The position numbers were made by a program, and so were the translations under genes. DNA of 64,000 nucleotides, taken from positions 145,470,746 through 145,534,745 of the forward strand of contig OW121846.1 of NCBI GenBank assembly GCA_933228895.1. The letters are read 5' to 3'. Below the pieces are notes generated by a model that was not told the origin of the DNA, did no database searches, and saw nothing but the letters and a program-made list of their open reading frames with translations. Source of the stretch: Platycnemis pennipes. Lineage: Eukaryota; Arthropoda; Insecta; Odonata; Platycnemididae. This document shows, one piece after another, positions 12,128 to 23,610 of this stretch (its first letter is position 1; every line of letters begins with the position of its first letter).

Positions 12128-12890
12128 TAAAGAAAATATTTCATGCTACAAAAATTCGGCATTTGCAAAATATCTCAAATTTTGTTAAAAAATCACATTT
12201 CAAAGAAGACACGGTTAATTTCGTGATTAAACCCTAAAGTCGCTTATTTCGTGAATCCTGTCGCAAAAAACGTTTCGCGAAAATGTCATGTCCCTAACAA
12301 TTATCATCTGGAAACGTGCAGAAACATCAGAGGTTTCATCTGCTTGTACCACTAAAAAGTCTGATTCATTAATTTCTTCTTGGATCTGATCTCTGCAAAC
12401 ATCCAGAATGCACTGGAGCAACTCATTTTGTACTGCTGCAGATATTCCCTTGAAAACAGTTGCATTCTGGAGATGTTCCTTCATACTGCTATCCAAATCC
12501 TGCATAAAATCCACTAAACCACGGAAAACTCCTGAGTTATCAGAATCTTGTCATTCATTGTGACCTCTCAATGCCAGTTCCAAAGCACCACCTTCGTTAA
12601 GCTGAATCATTATATTATCCTTTCCTATCATGGTTAAGTACATTTTATTATTCACATGCTTCAAAGAACATTTGTGCTTTTTCACTTTATCGCTCAAGTA
12701 TCCCAAGTCAGTCACTCCCATTTTTGTCCATGCAGTATCGCCACCGAACAGCAGGCAGGGGAAACAGAAAAGTGCATTTATCGTATCGCACCCACAGAGC
12801 CACTTATATTTTGAGTACCAATCCCTCTTAAATGCTCATCTGTACACTCGTGTTGATCCTTTAACTTCAGTGGTGATGTTCAAATCAGGC

Positions 12891-15289
12891 TGATGAGCAC
12901 CTGCTGTCTTGATATGCAATCTTTGTTCTTCTCCCATTGTAGAAAAAGGGACTTGAAGAAGAATTGCACCGTATTCATTTTGAGTGCCGTCGTAGAACTA
13001 TTATGAATGCAATTAATATTTATGGCACGGTTATTTTTCAAAATTGCAGAAGTATTACTTACTTCATCAACAATTACTGCGTGCCGTACGTGGAACCACC
13101 ATTTCAAGTAGGTAAAATTGTATACTATTTAAGCAGTACCGGGAATAGGTCATGCATATGTACACTGCACACTATATTCTATCTAGGTGAATAAAAAACT
13201 AAATCCTCCTAAACTCAGCTATAACTAATTTCCACCAAACACTAAATACAAATGTATCACATATTCTCTCCAGAGTCAATGGAAGATACAATGTCACTAA
13301 GTTCACATACGCATTGGCATGATGCTTCCCCCTAGCTTTCGCCCCTGCCGTTTGCCAAGTATGCCGTAAAGCAATGTCACTGCATTATTTCTTCAGCAAG
13401 CAGTTTACTCAAGGTGATGACAGATCAAAAGTATTGACATTATTGTCAAATGATGGAAGTAATTTTTGTGGCTTTGGTCCTTTGCCGGTACATCGAAGCC
13501 TTGGAGCTCGATAAACCGCTGTCCTGTGCTTGAAATCCGCAAAGAAAATACAACTCAATTACTGCTCCGCTGCAAACAAAACAACATAACACAGTAAAGC
13601 ACAAAACAAAGTCTTCCCTCCCATTCAGGAATATCTATTCTCTATTGAAGGGCTGTCAAAATACTTTGTGTTGTATTAACCAATGTTTTCAACTACATTA
13701 GTTGAAAGCACATTATTTTGTGTTAAAAGAATTAGTTTGTTTATTATTATTTTCGACCTCCAACTGGCCAGAACGATACCATGCAGTTGTTCAATGAACT
13801 ACTCTGAGGTAGGGGCCTTGGGCTTGTCACCGCCATGGACTCCGTGAGGCATGCTGCCATCTTGAGAAGAACTATTAGAGACGGCATTAGAAGAGGCAGG
13901 CCAGTGGCCCCACGATCACACTTGAGTTGTGCCCACATTCACCGTAGTAACAGCACTGCCCCTTGCCAAGCACTAGCTTTGCAATATGCCCAACTTAGTA
14001 GTTCGCAACAGGGTTGTGATCAGCGGGCGTGGCACGGGATTCAAATGGAAACAGAGAGTGAATTGGCACATAACAATGCAGTCTAAACGTACAGAGGTCA
14101 TGTTGTCATCACACAGCATCGCGTATATTTCAATTGTTTGGAATTACCAGGCGGTTCACGTGCTCATGTGATCCTTAAGACGAGATGCCCCTGGGATTCA
14201 GTGTGCTGGAAAGAAAATTTGAAAGCATTTTCAAATTTCAATTTCAAAATTTAGAATTTCAAAATTCCTTTTGCTGAAGGGCCCATTTTATCAGGTGTGA
14301 GTATTGTAGAGTTTGATGGCATGTGTTTCTACCCAGATATGCTTGAATTCTTTTGAACTCTCACCTTTGCAGGACAGAGTCTGCATTGTCCTTATTTTTA
14401 GATGATTTGCATGTAGGGGATTGCCTCATGGAAAAATATCCCTTTTAATCTGTTTGCTACCATAAGGATGTTCATGGTCTGATTATTTCTCAAATTTTAC
14501 TTCCTTATTTTTGCTCATTTTTTTATTACTGTTCTTTCATTATGATGTGGGACAACCAAAATATTTGATATCTTGCAAAAAGACTTCAGATATGCTGATA
14601 TTTACTGAGTTTTTTGATGCATGAGATGCAGATTTTTATTAAAAATGCACTCTAAACTGACGTGCATCTGATGGGCCGTGGGCAAGCTATATTCTCATGC
14701 TTCTGATTTTACGGTGCCCTCAAGGGGGCTCATCTATCTTCTTTCTCCATAGAATGCATTGTGACTGCAAACTAAATGTGCTCTCTCAATCATTCATTTG
14801 TTTCTTGGATTATACTGTCTTCCAGAAACTTCTTTGTGCAAAGTTGGTGTTCCTTACCTTTTTTTGTCATCACTACACACAGCTGGTAATTTTGTCACAT
14901 CCATAGTTTTTGCATAGCAATGCATAGTAAGTGTGTGTTAATAGGTACAATTTGCATTCCAACCTATATTTTTGTGCTAATAAGCACATTCTTCCACTTC
15001 TGATATGTACAGCACTTGACCATTTAATGACCAAACAACCCGTGACTCACAAGCTCCATCTATATTAGCTCAGTTTCATTCTTTGATTCCTTGAATATTT
15101 TTCTTTAATTCAAATTTCATTGAGTTCCTGTACATTAATTGCTATCCATGTATGTAGTTGTAATAGTTTTCCAATATCGAAATACAGTGAGTTATCTCTG
15201 CTTAGTAATAATATGCAAGAAATGCTATGGAAAGGTCCATCCCCTTGGAAGTATTTAATTGCATTTTTTCTTTACATTACCAATTGCAG
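12891..15289 (+). other. MTP intron, mostly unassigned
   Basis: No transposon protein is recognisable. A GC-richer patch at 13747-14090 has overlapping frames on both strands that I do not recognise. A simple AT repeat built from TTTCAAA words lies near 14215-14270. The last 40 bases form a pyrimidine-rich tract ending CAATTGCAG at 15289. Confidence 0.5.
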
Positions 15290-15502
15290 TTGGGATTGTT
15301 TGCTGGTGGCTTGGGAGCTTTTATTTCTTCTGAAGATGCTGGTGAGAGTGAAGAAGATGGAGAAGAGGAATATGCCAATGCAGGGATGGAACTGAGTGTA
15401 ATGGGTGTGCAGTTGCGCCCCTTCCTGTTTTTCTCTGGCCAAGGAGAATTGATGGGGCATGTCTGGTCAGGAACAGCTTCTGAAAGGACTCCAGCTTTCC
15501 AG
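15290..15502 (+). CDS. Mtp: MTP large subunit, internal exon (second in window)
   Basis: This 71-codon exon is phase 0 at both ends: the acceptor is CAATTGCAG|TTG and the donor TTCCAG|GTTTGA. It begins LGLFAGGLGAFISSED, has an acidic loop (ESEEDGEEEYANA), then VMGVQLRPFLFFSGQGELMG. The VQLRP plus phenylalanine-rich stretch is characteristic of the MTP C-terminal lipid-binding domain. It joins in frame to the exon at 5267 upstream and at 35623 downstream. The donor GTTTGA is weaker than the other two. An insect-specific length of the acidic loop is possible. Confidence 0.85.
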
Positions 15503-15838
15503 GTTTGAATTATAATTGGTGTTCAGTTTTCCTTGCTCATTTCTATAATGATTTATATATGCAAATAGTAGATTTATTCAGCAGTTGGCAACATTGGCAC
15601 GCCTCTTTCCCTTATAAATATAGCCTTAGCTACAGTGTTGTTAGCAAATAGTATGTGATTTTCTATGCTTAAACTTGATTAGAGATAAGATGTTAATATT
15701 TTCTTATTCTGAGGAATGGGTTTATGTGATGGCTCGTCAAGGGTCTTTAGGGGAGAGACAATTCTTATCAAAAGCTTTTGCCTAGTAAATCAAAAGATGA
15801 AAAGTGACTGTATATGATCTGATTGCCGCCGACTGGTA

Positions 15839-16057
15839 CTAATGAAAATTTGGAGGTGTCAGTGCCATGGCGAGTTGGCAGCGCAATGTCCATAATTCAG
15901 GTTCTCCCTGGACATCCAAAGTACACACGTTCTTTCCAGTAACTGTCAAAAAAGTGTCCTCCTCATATCGAGGATCAAAAAGAGAGAGCCTCCTTGCCCT
16001 CTTACGGCGAACACAAAGAAAAACAAAGGTAAAATGAAATGCAGCACTCAGTGGCAA
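15839..16057 (-). CDS. Unknown small protein or exon, left-arm copy
   Basis: A 72-codon frame preserved in both inverted arms. It has a hydrophobic start (FHFTFVFLCV), a basic stretch (RRKRARR), then an apparently ordered part with DPRYEEDTFLTVTGKN and LDVQGEPELWTL. The two copies differ at only about two residues and stop at the same place. I do not recognise the family. A pyrimidine-rich tract lies before the basic stretch, so it could be an exon beginning near RARRLSLF rather than an ATG-started gene. It may equally be a piece of an unknown transposon. No function is proposed. Confidence 0.3.
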   Translation of the reverse strand: MPLSAAFHFTFVFLCVRRKRARRLSLFDPRYEEDTFLTVTGKNVCTLDVQGEPELWTLRCQLAMALTPPNFH

Positions 16058-16479
16058 TTACGATTACAAGGTTACCGAACAGCTTTCATTCCAGAGTTGC
16101 TCAGAACATCTCAGAACAATTTTCTGTTGCAAAAAATGAGAAAATTGAAGTTACAGAAGATAAGCACACAACCTTTAACCTGTTGACTTAGTATTTTTCA
16201 CTCCTTTTTTGCCACTTATTTCACCATTTTTAATTGAAATTATATTTTATATTTATTTTTAATCAATTAAAAACATTTTACAGCCCTTAAAAGGATTTTT
16301 TTAATGATAAAAAGAGTGTATTAAATAAAAAATTGAGGCACATGGAGATTCATCGGCTCTTAAACGGAAGGCCAAGTTATGCTTCACTATGCATAGGATG
16401 AGCCAACAGTGTGGCATGAAATAATTAAATAATTAATGTTCAATCATAGTTTGATGACTTAATAAATGTTGACAATGAC

Positions 16480-16906
16480 TTAGACAGATAGATATTTAAT
16501 GTGGTGGAGTTCCTCAAAAGAGGCCCTAAGGCACTTAGACCTATTGGTCCATTGTGCCAACCACCCTTCTGGAGAAACCAACCATAGAGATCTATATACT
16601 ATATCATTGAGTGTCTTGCGTAACTCCAGCAGGAGCTGTGATTTGCACCATGGTGATGTCAGCGCCTTTAGAGCTGCCTGACTATCCGTGCATATGTGTA
16701 TTGGTCTGTTGAGCATCCCGATCTCCTTAATGGCATACACGCAGGTCAGAAGTGCATATACCTCTGCCTGGAACACCATAGCATATTATCTCCCAGATGG
16801 ATTGAGAGCTTCCTTGTTGTACTACAATTGTAGACCCCTGCTCCAGCTCTTCCTTTTTTTCTGGAGCCATCCGTATACCATAGCTAGGCCCCGGAATGAA
16901 GTTCTT
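16480..16906 (-). pseudogene. Non-LTR copy A, RNase H domain
   Basis: This is the C-terminal ribonuclease H domain of an I-superfamily non-LTR retrotransposon. That domain removes RNA from the cDNA hybrid during target-primed reverse transcription. The words AEVYALLTCVYAI, IHICTDSQAALKAL and the ending SFEELHHIKYLSV are visible. The TDSQAA word holds the third catalytic Asp. The first part (YTDGS-like) is shifted in frame relative to the rest. It abuts the RT domain through a deletion at 16906/16907, losing the RT thumb region that copy B retains. Confidence 0.7.
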
Positions 16907-16983
16907 GGCTTCATCCATCAAATCCATCTAATGGCTTTTGGCTGAAGTCCCCATGTTTTACCATGGGTCCTCCTGCACATCCA

Positions 16984-17748
16984 TTAGGAGGCACAAGCTT
17001 TCTTTGCCTTGGTCTCCAAATGCTCTCCCCAGTTAAGCTTGGAGTGCAGAATATCCCCAAGATACTTGACTGATGGTGAGGGATATAAAAACTTTCCCTG
17101 CAAAGAAGGAGGCATAAAGCCCTCCATTTCGCTTCTATTGGTAAACAATACAAGCTTAGTTTTCTCCGGATTTACAGTCAGCCCTGTTTCTGCACACCAA
17201 CCCATTGCCTTATCCAGGGCTTTCTGCATGAGTCCAGAGACAGTATCAAGGTACTTTCCAGTGATGAGTATAGCCACATCATCTGCGTACCCTTGAGTGT
17301 ATGCACCAGTCCTATTCAATTTTAAAATAAGACTGTCGACTACCATATTCCAGAGGAGCGGAGATAACACTCCTCCCTGAGGGCAGCCTCGAGTCACAGC
17401 TACCTTCATTGAACTGTCACTCAAGACTAATTTGACAGTTCTTTGTTCCAACATGTATCTAATCCAGCTCACAATGTGAGCATGGATACCATGTCTTCCT
17501 GCAGCAATGCAGATTTGATCGAAGGACGTGTTATTAAATGCTCCCTCGACATCAAGAAATGACCCCAGTCCATACATTCCGTGTTCCAGCACTCCCTCAA
17601 TCCTGCTAACAAGATTGTGGAGCACTGTCTCCATGGATTTTCCCTTCTGGTAGGCATGTTGGTACAGGTGCAGGGGGTGATCCCTTAATGGCCCATCCCT
17701 TACGTACCTGTCCACTATCTTTTCTAGTGTCTTCAGTAGAAAAGACAT
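16984..17748 (-). pseudogene. Non-LTR copy A, reverse transcriptase domain
   Basis: A 254-codon uninterrupted part of the reverse transcriptase. The catalytic blocks are present: FLDVEGAFNN (residues 64-73, Asp at 66), GCPQGGVLSP (121-130) and YADDVAIL (154-161). These match the palm motifs A, B and C of R1/I-type elements. The frame starts inside the finger region; the earlier part continues in another frame upstream to about 18095. It ends near 16984 just after the AKYLG-like block, where the copy is deleted. Enzymatic residues look intact but the gene as a whole is broken. Confidence 0.8.
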
Positions 17749-18216
17749 CAGACTGATTCCTCGATAGGAGTCTGCTCTTGTGTAGTCCGTCTTACTGGTT
17801 TAGGTATGAAAACCACCGTGATGACCCTCCAGGCTTTTGGAACATATCCTTAAGCCAGGCAGGAGCGAAATATTCTTACCATTGGAAGGAGGAGCAGATC
17901 CTGAAGGAGTGCAGGAAATACTCCATCCTCCCCAGCAGCCTTAAAGGGACTAAAACTCATGATTGCCCATTTTGTAACTGAGTACGTCACGATGCTGGAG
18001 GAAAGTCTCCATTCCGTCCGAGCCGGACAGATGGGATTTCTCCCATGATGCATCTCCCTCAACTCCCTGGAGCCTGGAAAGTGGGTGTCCAGCATTAGCT
18101 TTAGTGCTTCCTTGTCGAGAGACGTGAAGTCTCCGAGGGATGCAGCAGAGAACCCACCCCTGCTTTCGAGTCTTTCAATAGGATCTTATGAAGTCTTGCC
18201 ATCTGTGGAACAGTCT
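17749..18216 (-). pseudogene. Non-LTR copy A, RT N-terminal part
   Basis: It carries the words ATKWAIMSF-like SVTKWAIMSFSPFKAAGEDG and LLPMVRIFRSCLA, the usual start of the RT domain in this clade (APGPDG/GEDG motif). The frame is lost near 17848 and again between 18095 and the endonuclease stop at 18217. The same segment appears in copy B (21589-21905) and at the right edge of the window (63917-64000). Confidence 0.7.
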
Positions 18217-19284
18217 CTACGCTCTCACAGAAGCTCCTCCATGAGTCCCTTTTACAGTGCTTGATTGCTGCTTGTACCTCCGTTGGGCAACCTTAAAGTT
18301 TTCCCAATTCTGAGGCATTCTTGTCCTCTTTGCTTTATTAAAGAGTTTCCTAGTCTCTCTACGGAGAACGTTTAATTCTGCTCCCCACCAGGGTAATTTA
18401 CACCCTCCCTTCCTGGTCCTTAGGGGCCAGCTGTCTTTGTAGGATGTGATGATGCTTTTCTGTAGATAATCAACAGCAGCATCTACCTCATCCACATTTC
18501 TAAACTTGCACTGAGGTGCCCCCTCTAGGGCAGCTCCCAGCCTTTCTCGATATAGTCCCCAGTTGGTAGTCCTGGGGTTTCTATGTGTTATTTCCCTGTG
18601 ATTGGATTCTAAAAGAGTGAAGAGTATGTGTCTGTGGTCGGACAAAGTTATCTCCCCTGACACTCTCCACCCATCAATCCTGTGCAGCAGAGAACTGGGG
18701 CACAGTGTAATATCTATCACCTCCTGCCTAATGCTGTTTGCAAAGGTAGAATGTGATACTTTATTGAGTATTTGTAACTCCGTAGACATAAGATACACCA
18801 ACAGTGCCTCTCCCCTTCGGTTAGTGCTTCCACTCCCCCACACAATTTGGTGCGAGTTAGCATCACAACCGATCAGAAGATCCCACTTGTTGGCCTTACA
18901 GTGACTCACCAGCCTCTCCATCTCATTTGATGGTGGGGGAGCCAGTGCATCGTATGGCAGGTGGGAGGAGAAGATGACCACCCTCTTCCTGTTCTCACCT
19001 TCCCCCAGGGTCAGCATAAGTGCTGTCTGATCCCTAGTGGTAAATTCCGATAGATGCATAGCACTTATCCCATTCACATAGATACAAGATCTAGGCCTAT
19101 CAACAGTGGTACAGTAATATATTTTTCCCCCTGTCATGCTCAGGCCCCTGACTCTTCCCTGGAAAGCCCAGGGTTCCTGAATCAGAGCAATTTGGACCAT
19201 ACCCTCAGGCAGTATCCTTTGCAGAACCTCTGAGGCCCCCTTACTGTGTTGTAGGTTGGCCTGAAACACGGCTATGCCACCCAT
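18217..19284 (-). pseudogene. Non-LTR copy A, AP-like endonuclease domain
   Basis: A 355-codon frame from a plausible ATG. It is the N-terminal apurinic-type endonuclease that nicks target DNA for target-primed integration. Visible catalytic words are FQANLQHSK (7-15), IALIQEPWAF (32-41, Glu 37), GCDANSHQIVWG (139-150), DITL (191) and SDHRHI (215-220). After residue 240 comes the linker toward the RT. All key residues of the EEP fold appear kept. The frame stops at 18217, before the RT, where an intact element would continue, so this copy is not functional as one polyprotein. Confidence 0.8.
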
Positions 19285-20025
19285 GGTTCAGCCCCGCCCA
19301 CATCTTCTTCCTCCCTTGTCTCCTTCTCTTCGAGGGGGTATGGAACCTTCCCCTAGGCCACTACCCACAGGGGCTCCCGAGTCAGACTCTACCCCCATGG
19401 GGGAGACCAGGCTCGGTGCCTCCTCGAAGGTGGGCCCAGAGAGGTTGAAAAGGATGTCGTCCCCTCTCCCCACAAAGGGTATGCGGGGCAACTGGGATGT
19501 GTGGGTCTCCCAGAAGGAACCCCCACAGGCAAGGTTAAGGTAGTAGAGTGTGCATCCCGACTGGGATGCCCATCAGGGCTCTCCACCGGTATCGCATCCC
19601 CCAAGGAAGAAGACAGACTACAAGAGTCCATGTGAAGAGTGCGCCTCTCAGCGCCCTCCATAGTTTTGTTTGAGGGTTCCAAGTTTGGTCCCACGAGTAG
19701 CTAGGGAAATATGGTGTCCGTCCATGCAGAGCCCCGCATGCATGGGTAAGGCTAAATAAAACCGGAGGTCGCCCAGTATCCGGAGTCTCTCTGTTAGTTA
19801 CTTCTTACCCTCCGCCCCGCAGATGCGGTCACCCTTAGCACAGTGATGCACCGTGGTGATGGGAGCTGTTTATTGACCGCAAGGTCTAGATCCGTCACGT
19901 TCAGCGATACTAGGGGCACCTCGAGGAGGATGTGGCTCTTCACCACGCATGACGGTCTTGGTGGTCCATGGGCATGTTCTGCCCTCGTCCCACCCTGGAG
20001 TCACTAACCCCTTCCCCCCCTGCAA
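19285..20025 (-). pseudogene. Non-LTR copy A, ORF1-like remnant and 5' end
   Basis: Upstream of the endonuclease are short frames in two registers (19288-19491 and 19389-19694) rich in Gly, Ser, Pro and Arg. I take them as remnants of an ORF1 because they precede the EN-RT frame. I see no CCHC knuckle. From about 19695 to 20025 is a 5' untranslated region shared with copies at 20443-20665, 22230-22578 and 24469-24830. The 5' terminus of the family begins close to GGGGGTAAGGGGT on the sense strand. Confidence 0.55.
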
Positions 20026-20442
20026 GTACTTAACTTTTTTGTGTAATACTATTATTTTGAGAATTAGACTCCAAGTAATGCTGCACAATATGTTTTTATT
20101 AAGGTTGTGCAAATACTACCCGCTAATACTTGAATACCTTAAATATTAGAAAGTATTCAATGTATGAGATCTCGAGAATTATGCTGAAAGAATTCGATAT
20201 TCAAGATCTTGAATAATTATGCTATATTTGGGGTGTTGACCAAATACATAATTCATTCCAAAACTGGACAGAACATGGTGTATTAACACTTTCTGTTAAC
20301 TTGTTAAGGCTTATAAAAGTTAACGTATTCAATAGTCCATGGTTGGTAGTAAAATTATTTTATTATTTATTTGACATATTAACTATAAACTGGCCTTTCA
20401 TTTAATCCACTTTTGGCGCTTGCTGTGTTATGTTACCATGGT
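20026..20442. other. AT-rich spacer between non-LTR fragments
   Basis: It contains words such as TACTTGAATACCTTAAATAT and ATTCAAGATCTTGAAT (20110-20230) that look like the edge of another short repeat. No gene was found. Confidence 0.4.
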
Positions 20443-20665
20443 TGTGACTTCTTACCCTCCGCCCCGCAGATGCGGTCACCCTTAGCACAGTGACGCACCG
20501 TGGTGATGGGAGCTGTTTATTGACCGCAAGGTCTAGATCCGTCACGTTCAGCGATACCAGGGGCACCTCGAGGAGGATGTGGCTCTTCACCACGCATGAC
20601 GGTCTTGGTGATCCATAGGCATGTTCTGCCCTTGTCCCTCCCTGGAGTCACTGACCCCTTACCAC
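20443..20665 (-). repeat. Non-LTR 5'-end fragment joined to copy B
   Basis: It is nearly identical to 19800-20010 of copy A. It is fused directly to the RNase H end of copy B at about 20666, so the 5' end of one copy sits head-to-tail against the 3' part of another. Confidence 0.65.
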
Positions 20666-22015
20666 CAGTGTCTTGCATAACTCCAGCAGGAGCTGTGATT
20701 TGCACCATGGTGATGTCAGCGCCTTTAGAGCTGTCTGACTATCCGTGCATATGTGTATTGGTCTGTTGAGCATCCCGATCTCCTTAATGGCATACACGCA
20801 GGTCAGAAGTGCATATACCTCTGCCTGGAACACCATAGCATATTATCTCCCAGATGGATTGAGAGCTTCCTTGTTGTACTACAATTGTAGACCCCTGCTC
20901 CAGCTCTTCCTTTTTTTCTGGAGCCATCCGTATACCATAGCTAGGCCCCGGAATGAAGTTCTTTCCCCATTCCTCTAGCCCACTGTTCCCTATCCGGTAG
21001 GCAGGTTTTGAAGAAGAGGGGTGATTGGTTGAACCAGGCTATCATTCCATCACTGCCCATCTCAAGGATGGGACTCAACTGCATGAGCTCCGTCCAAACT
21101 GTGACCAAAGGAACTTCCTTTGTTATACCACTGTCCCATACATTTGAGACGATAAACCGCTGTCCTTGCCTGCACCTCAGCTTCCACATGGAGTGGAGCG
21201 AGGTTCAGCAGCGTTTCCAGTGCCAGAGTTGGGGTTGTTCTCATAGCCCCTGAAATGCCCATACAGGCCATTCTTTGAAGGTGGTTCAGTTTGTTCCCAG
21301 CACTTTTGAGCTCGACTCTCTTCCACCTAACTATAGAGCAGTACAAGAAACTAGGTTTAATGACTGCCGTATAAATCCATGCCATGGCTATTGGCTGAGG
21401 TCCCCATGTTTTACCCAGGGTCCTCTTGCACATCCATAAGGAGGCACAGGCTTTCTTTGTCTTGGTCTCCACATGCTCTCCCCAGTTAAGCTTGGAGTCC
21501 AATATAAACCCAAGATACTTAGCCGATGGTGAGGGGCATAGAACCTTACCCTGAAGAGAGGGAATTCTAAAGTCATCCATTTTCTTAATTATTCCACTAT
21601 CTTTTCTAGTGTCTTCAGTAGAAAAGACATGAGACTGATTCCTCGAAAGGAGTCTGCTCTTGTGTAGTCCGTCTTACCTGGTTTAGGTATGAAAACCACC
21701 TTGGTGACCCTCCAGGCTTTTGGAGCATATCCATAAGCCAGGCAGGAGCGAAATATTCTTACCATTGGAAGGAGGAGCAGATCCTGAAGGAGTGCAGGAA
21801 ATACCCCATCCTCCCCAGCAGCCTTAAAGGGGCTAAAACTCATGATTGCCCATTTTGTAACTGAGTACGCCACGATGCTGGAGGAAAGTCTCCATTCGTC
21901 CGAGCCGGATGGATCGGATTCCTCCCATGATGCATCTCCCTCAACTCCCTGAAGGCTGGGAAGTGGGTCTGAAAAGAAGAGCTGCTGCCCTCTCCGTTGG
22001 GTGATGGAATTCATA
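20666..22015 (-). pseudogene. Non-LTR copy B, internally deleted RT-RNaseH
   Basis: On the minus strand the order is as follows. RT N-terminus with KAAGEDGVFPALLQDLLLLP at about 21880-21780. The words FIPKPGKTDYT and FRGISLMSFLLKTLEK end at 21589. Then a jump over the catalytic palm to the thumb region (21580-21062) with SAKYLGFILDSKLNWGEHV, WIYTAVIKPSFLYCSIVRW and RMACMGISGAM. Last is the RNase H N-terminus and TDSQTALKAL (20836-20666). The deletion removes the FxD and YADD motifs. This copy retains the thumb/linker region lost from copy A. Confidence 0.75.
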
Positions 22016-22229
22016 CTTGTTGGCAATCAAGTCAGGGAATCTTCATAGGTTCTGTATTATTTAATGGCGTGTCTTACCCAGGTATAGACCAATACCCCTC
22101 AGAATGCTGTCGCTTTTTGCCCACGACTGCTTGTTCGATGAGTAAACTCGCTTATTTCACAGCTAACCTCTTTATTTAGAGGTCGACCCACCATCCGTTA
22201 CCCGGTGGATGCACTCGGTGGTTTTAAGC

Positions 22230-22578
22230 TCAGCCGCGAGGTCACACGAGTAGCTAGAGACATAAGGTATCCGCCAATACAGAGCCCTGCATGCAAGGGT
22301 GAGACTAAATAAAACTGGAGGTTGCCCAGTATCCGGAGTCTCTCTGTTAGCGACTTCTTACCCTCCACCCTGCAGATGCGGTCACCCTTAGATCAAAGAC
22401 ACACCATGATGATGGGAGCTGTTATAGACCACCAGGTCTAGTGCCGTCATGCTCAGCAAAACCAGGGACACGTCTACCTCGAGGAGGATGTGGCTCTTCA
22501 CCACGCATAATGGTCTTGGTGGTCCATGGGCATGTTCTGCCCTCGTCCCACCCTGCACTCACTTACTCCTTACCCCCT
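22230..22578 (-). repeat. Non-LTR 5' UTR fragment (copy D)
   Basis: Same family 5' region as 19695-20025, more diverged, beginning on the sense strand at GGGGGTAAGGAGTAAGTGAG near 22578. It is followed, after an unrelated AT-rich 460-bp gap, by endonuclease sequence of the same family at 23041. Confidence 0.6.
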
Positions 22579-23040
22579 AGAATTGATGTAACTTAGTTCC
22601 TAGTTTTCATAGAATTCCCGTGAAGTATGGCTATGATGACCAGTCAATGTCTTTATCAAAATAGACTAAATAAATAAATACATTGTTATTTCATTCTATA
22701 TTACAGTTTACGTTCTAATTTTGGCGGAAGCATTGATGGTACTCATAATTTCCTAAATCCATACTGATCCTTGCCTTAGTAATGCGTCCCCCTATGCACT
22801 ATCAGTCAGTTAAATTTCCACTGCAACTTTGTTACATAAGAACTTCAAACCAATCACCTCTAACGTATCAGGAGCTACCTGGACAGAATTCTACCCCACC
22901 ATGGGAGAAACAAGAAAGAAGTCATATTGGCTTTGGGTATGATATTTTCTTTGGTTTTTGCATACCAAACTTACCTACCTTATTCTTCTCTCCCCCCTTG
23001 CGTTTATTTTCATGACTTCTCTTCTCTTGGGAATCCAAAA
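22579..23040. other. AT-rich stretch, no gene
   Basis: It separates the copy D 5' fragment from the endonuclease fragment. Nothing was recognised except short AAATAAATA runs. Confidence 0.4.
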
Positions 23041-23610
23041 TACAGTAGTGATCTTTTGTTGAGTATATGTAACTCCGTAGACATAAGATACTCCAACAGT
23101 GCCTCTCCCCTTCCATTGGTGCTTCAACTCCCCCACAGAGTGTGGTGCGAGTTAGCATCACAACCGATCAGAAGATCCCACTTGTTGGTCTTACAGTGAC
23201 TCACCAGCCTCTCCATTACATTACTCGATGGTGGAGGAGCCAGTGCATCGTATGGCAGGTAGGAGGAGCAGATGACCACCCTCCTCCTGTTCTCACCTTC
23301 CCCCAGGGTCAGTAGAACTGCTGTCTGATCCCTAGTGGTAAATTCCGATAGATGCAAAGCACTTATCCCATTCACATAGATTCTAGATAAAGGCCTATCA
23401 ACAGTAGTACAGTAGTATATTTTTCCCCTTGTCATGCTCAGGGCCCTGACTCTTCCCTGGAAAGCCCAGGCCCTTCCCTTAGGCCACTACCCACAGGGGC
23501 TCCCGAGTCAGACTCTACCCCCATGTGGGAGACCAGGTCGGTGCCTCCTTGAAGGTGGGCCCAGAGAGGTTGAAAAGGATGTTGTCCTCCTCTCCCCACA
23601 AAGGGTATGA
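23041..23610 (-). pseudogene. Non-LTR copy D, endonuclease N-terminal fragment
   Basis: The 23435-23124 frame repeats copy A residues about 51-151 with the words GGKIYYCTT-like GKIYYCTTVDRP, FSSHLPYDALAPPPS-like and WDLLIGCDANSH. Upstream to 23610 are ORF1-like words shared with 19288-19491, with the region containing the first catalytic Glu deleted. It is a short, dead fragment. Confidence 0.65.

Larger units (their letters stand above)
9223..12890 (-). pseudogene. ZMYM1-like hAT transposase, broken
   Basis: On the minus strand the order is as follows. A TTF-type zinc finger is at about 12860-12740 (WLCGC and ALFCFPCLLFGG words). A catalytic-Asp segment is at 12514-12227 (QADETSDVSARFQ). 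A central segment is at 10404-9870 (QSYDGAAVMSG, then IPTRWNYNC). The dimerisation region is at 9544-9223 (TTAEAERCFSSL, then SALAMEAI after a shift) with a stop at 9223-9225. This is the domain order of hAT/ZMYM1-family transposases. Damage seen includes a TGA near 12851, a stop near 12555, a frameshift near 9395 and a break between 10480 and 12226 filled by repeats. It cannot make a full protein. It is separate from the hAT element at 6117-9138, whose terminal repeat does not flank it. Confidence 0.75.
15776..16906. repeat. Left arm of 1.1-kb inverted repeat
   Basis: It is the reverse complement of 25085-26215 with few differences. From left to right it holds an unknown 72-codon frame, an AT-rich part, a Tigger 3'-end fragment (about 16360-16488) and the non-LTR RNase H segment. 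The match stops abruptly at 16906, where the left side enters the RT domain of non-LTR copy A. Both arms contain the same non-LTR/Tigger junction, so the duplication happened after that insertion. Confidence 0.85.

Noticed and set aside
9344..12514. Intact hAT or a domesticated ZMYM1-like host gene
   Set aside because: Stops and a frameshift break the coding region and a large unrelated gap lies in the core.
15227..15508. A 93-codon gene with its own ATG
   Set aside because: The ATG lies in the intron upstream of a clear 3' splice site; only 15290-15502 is coding.
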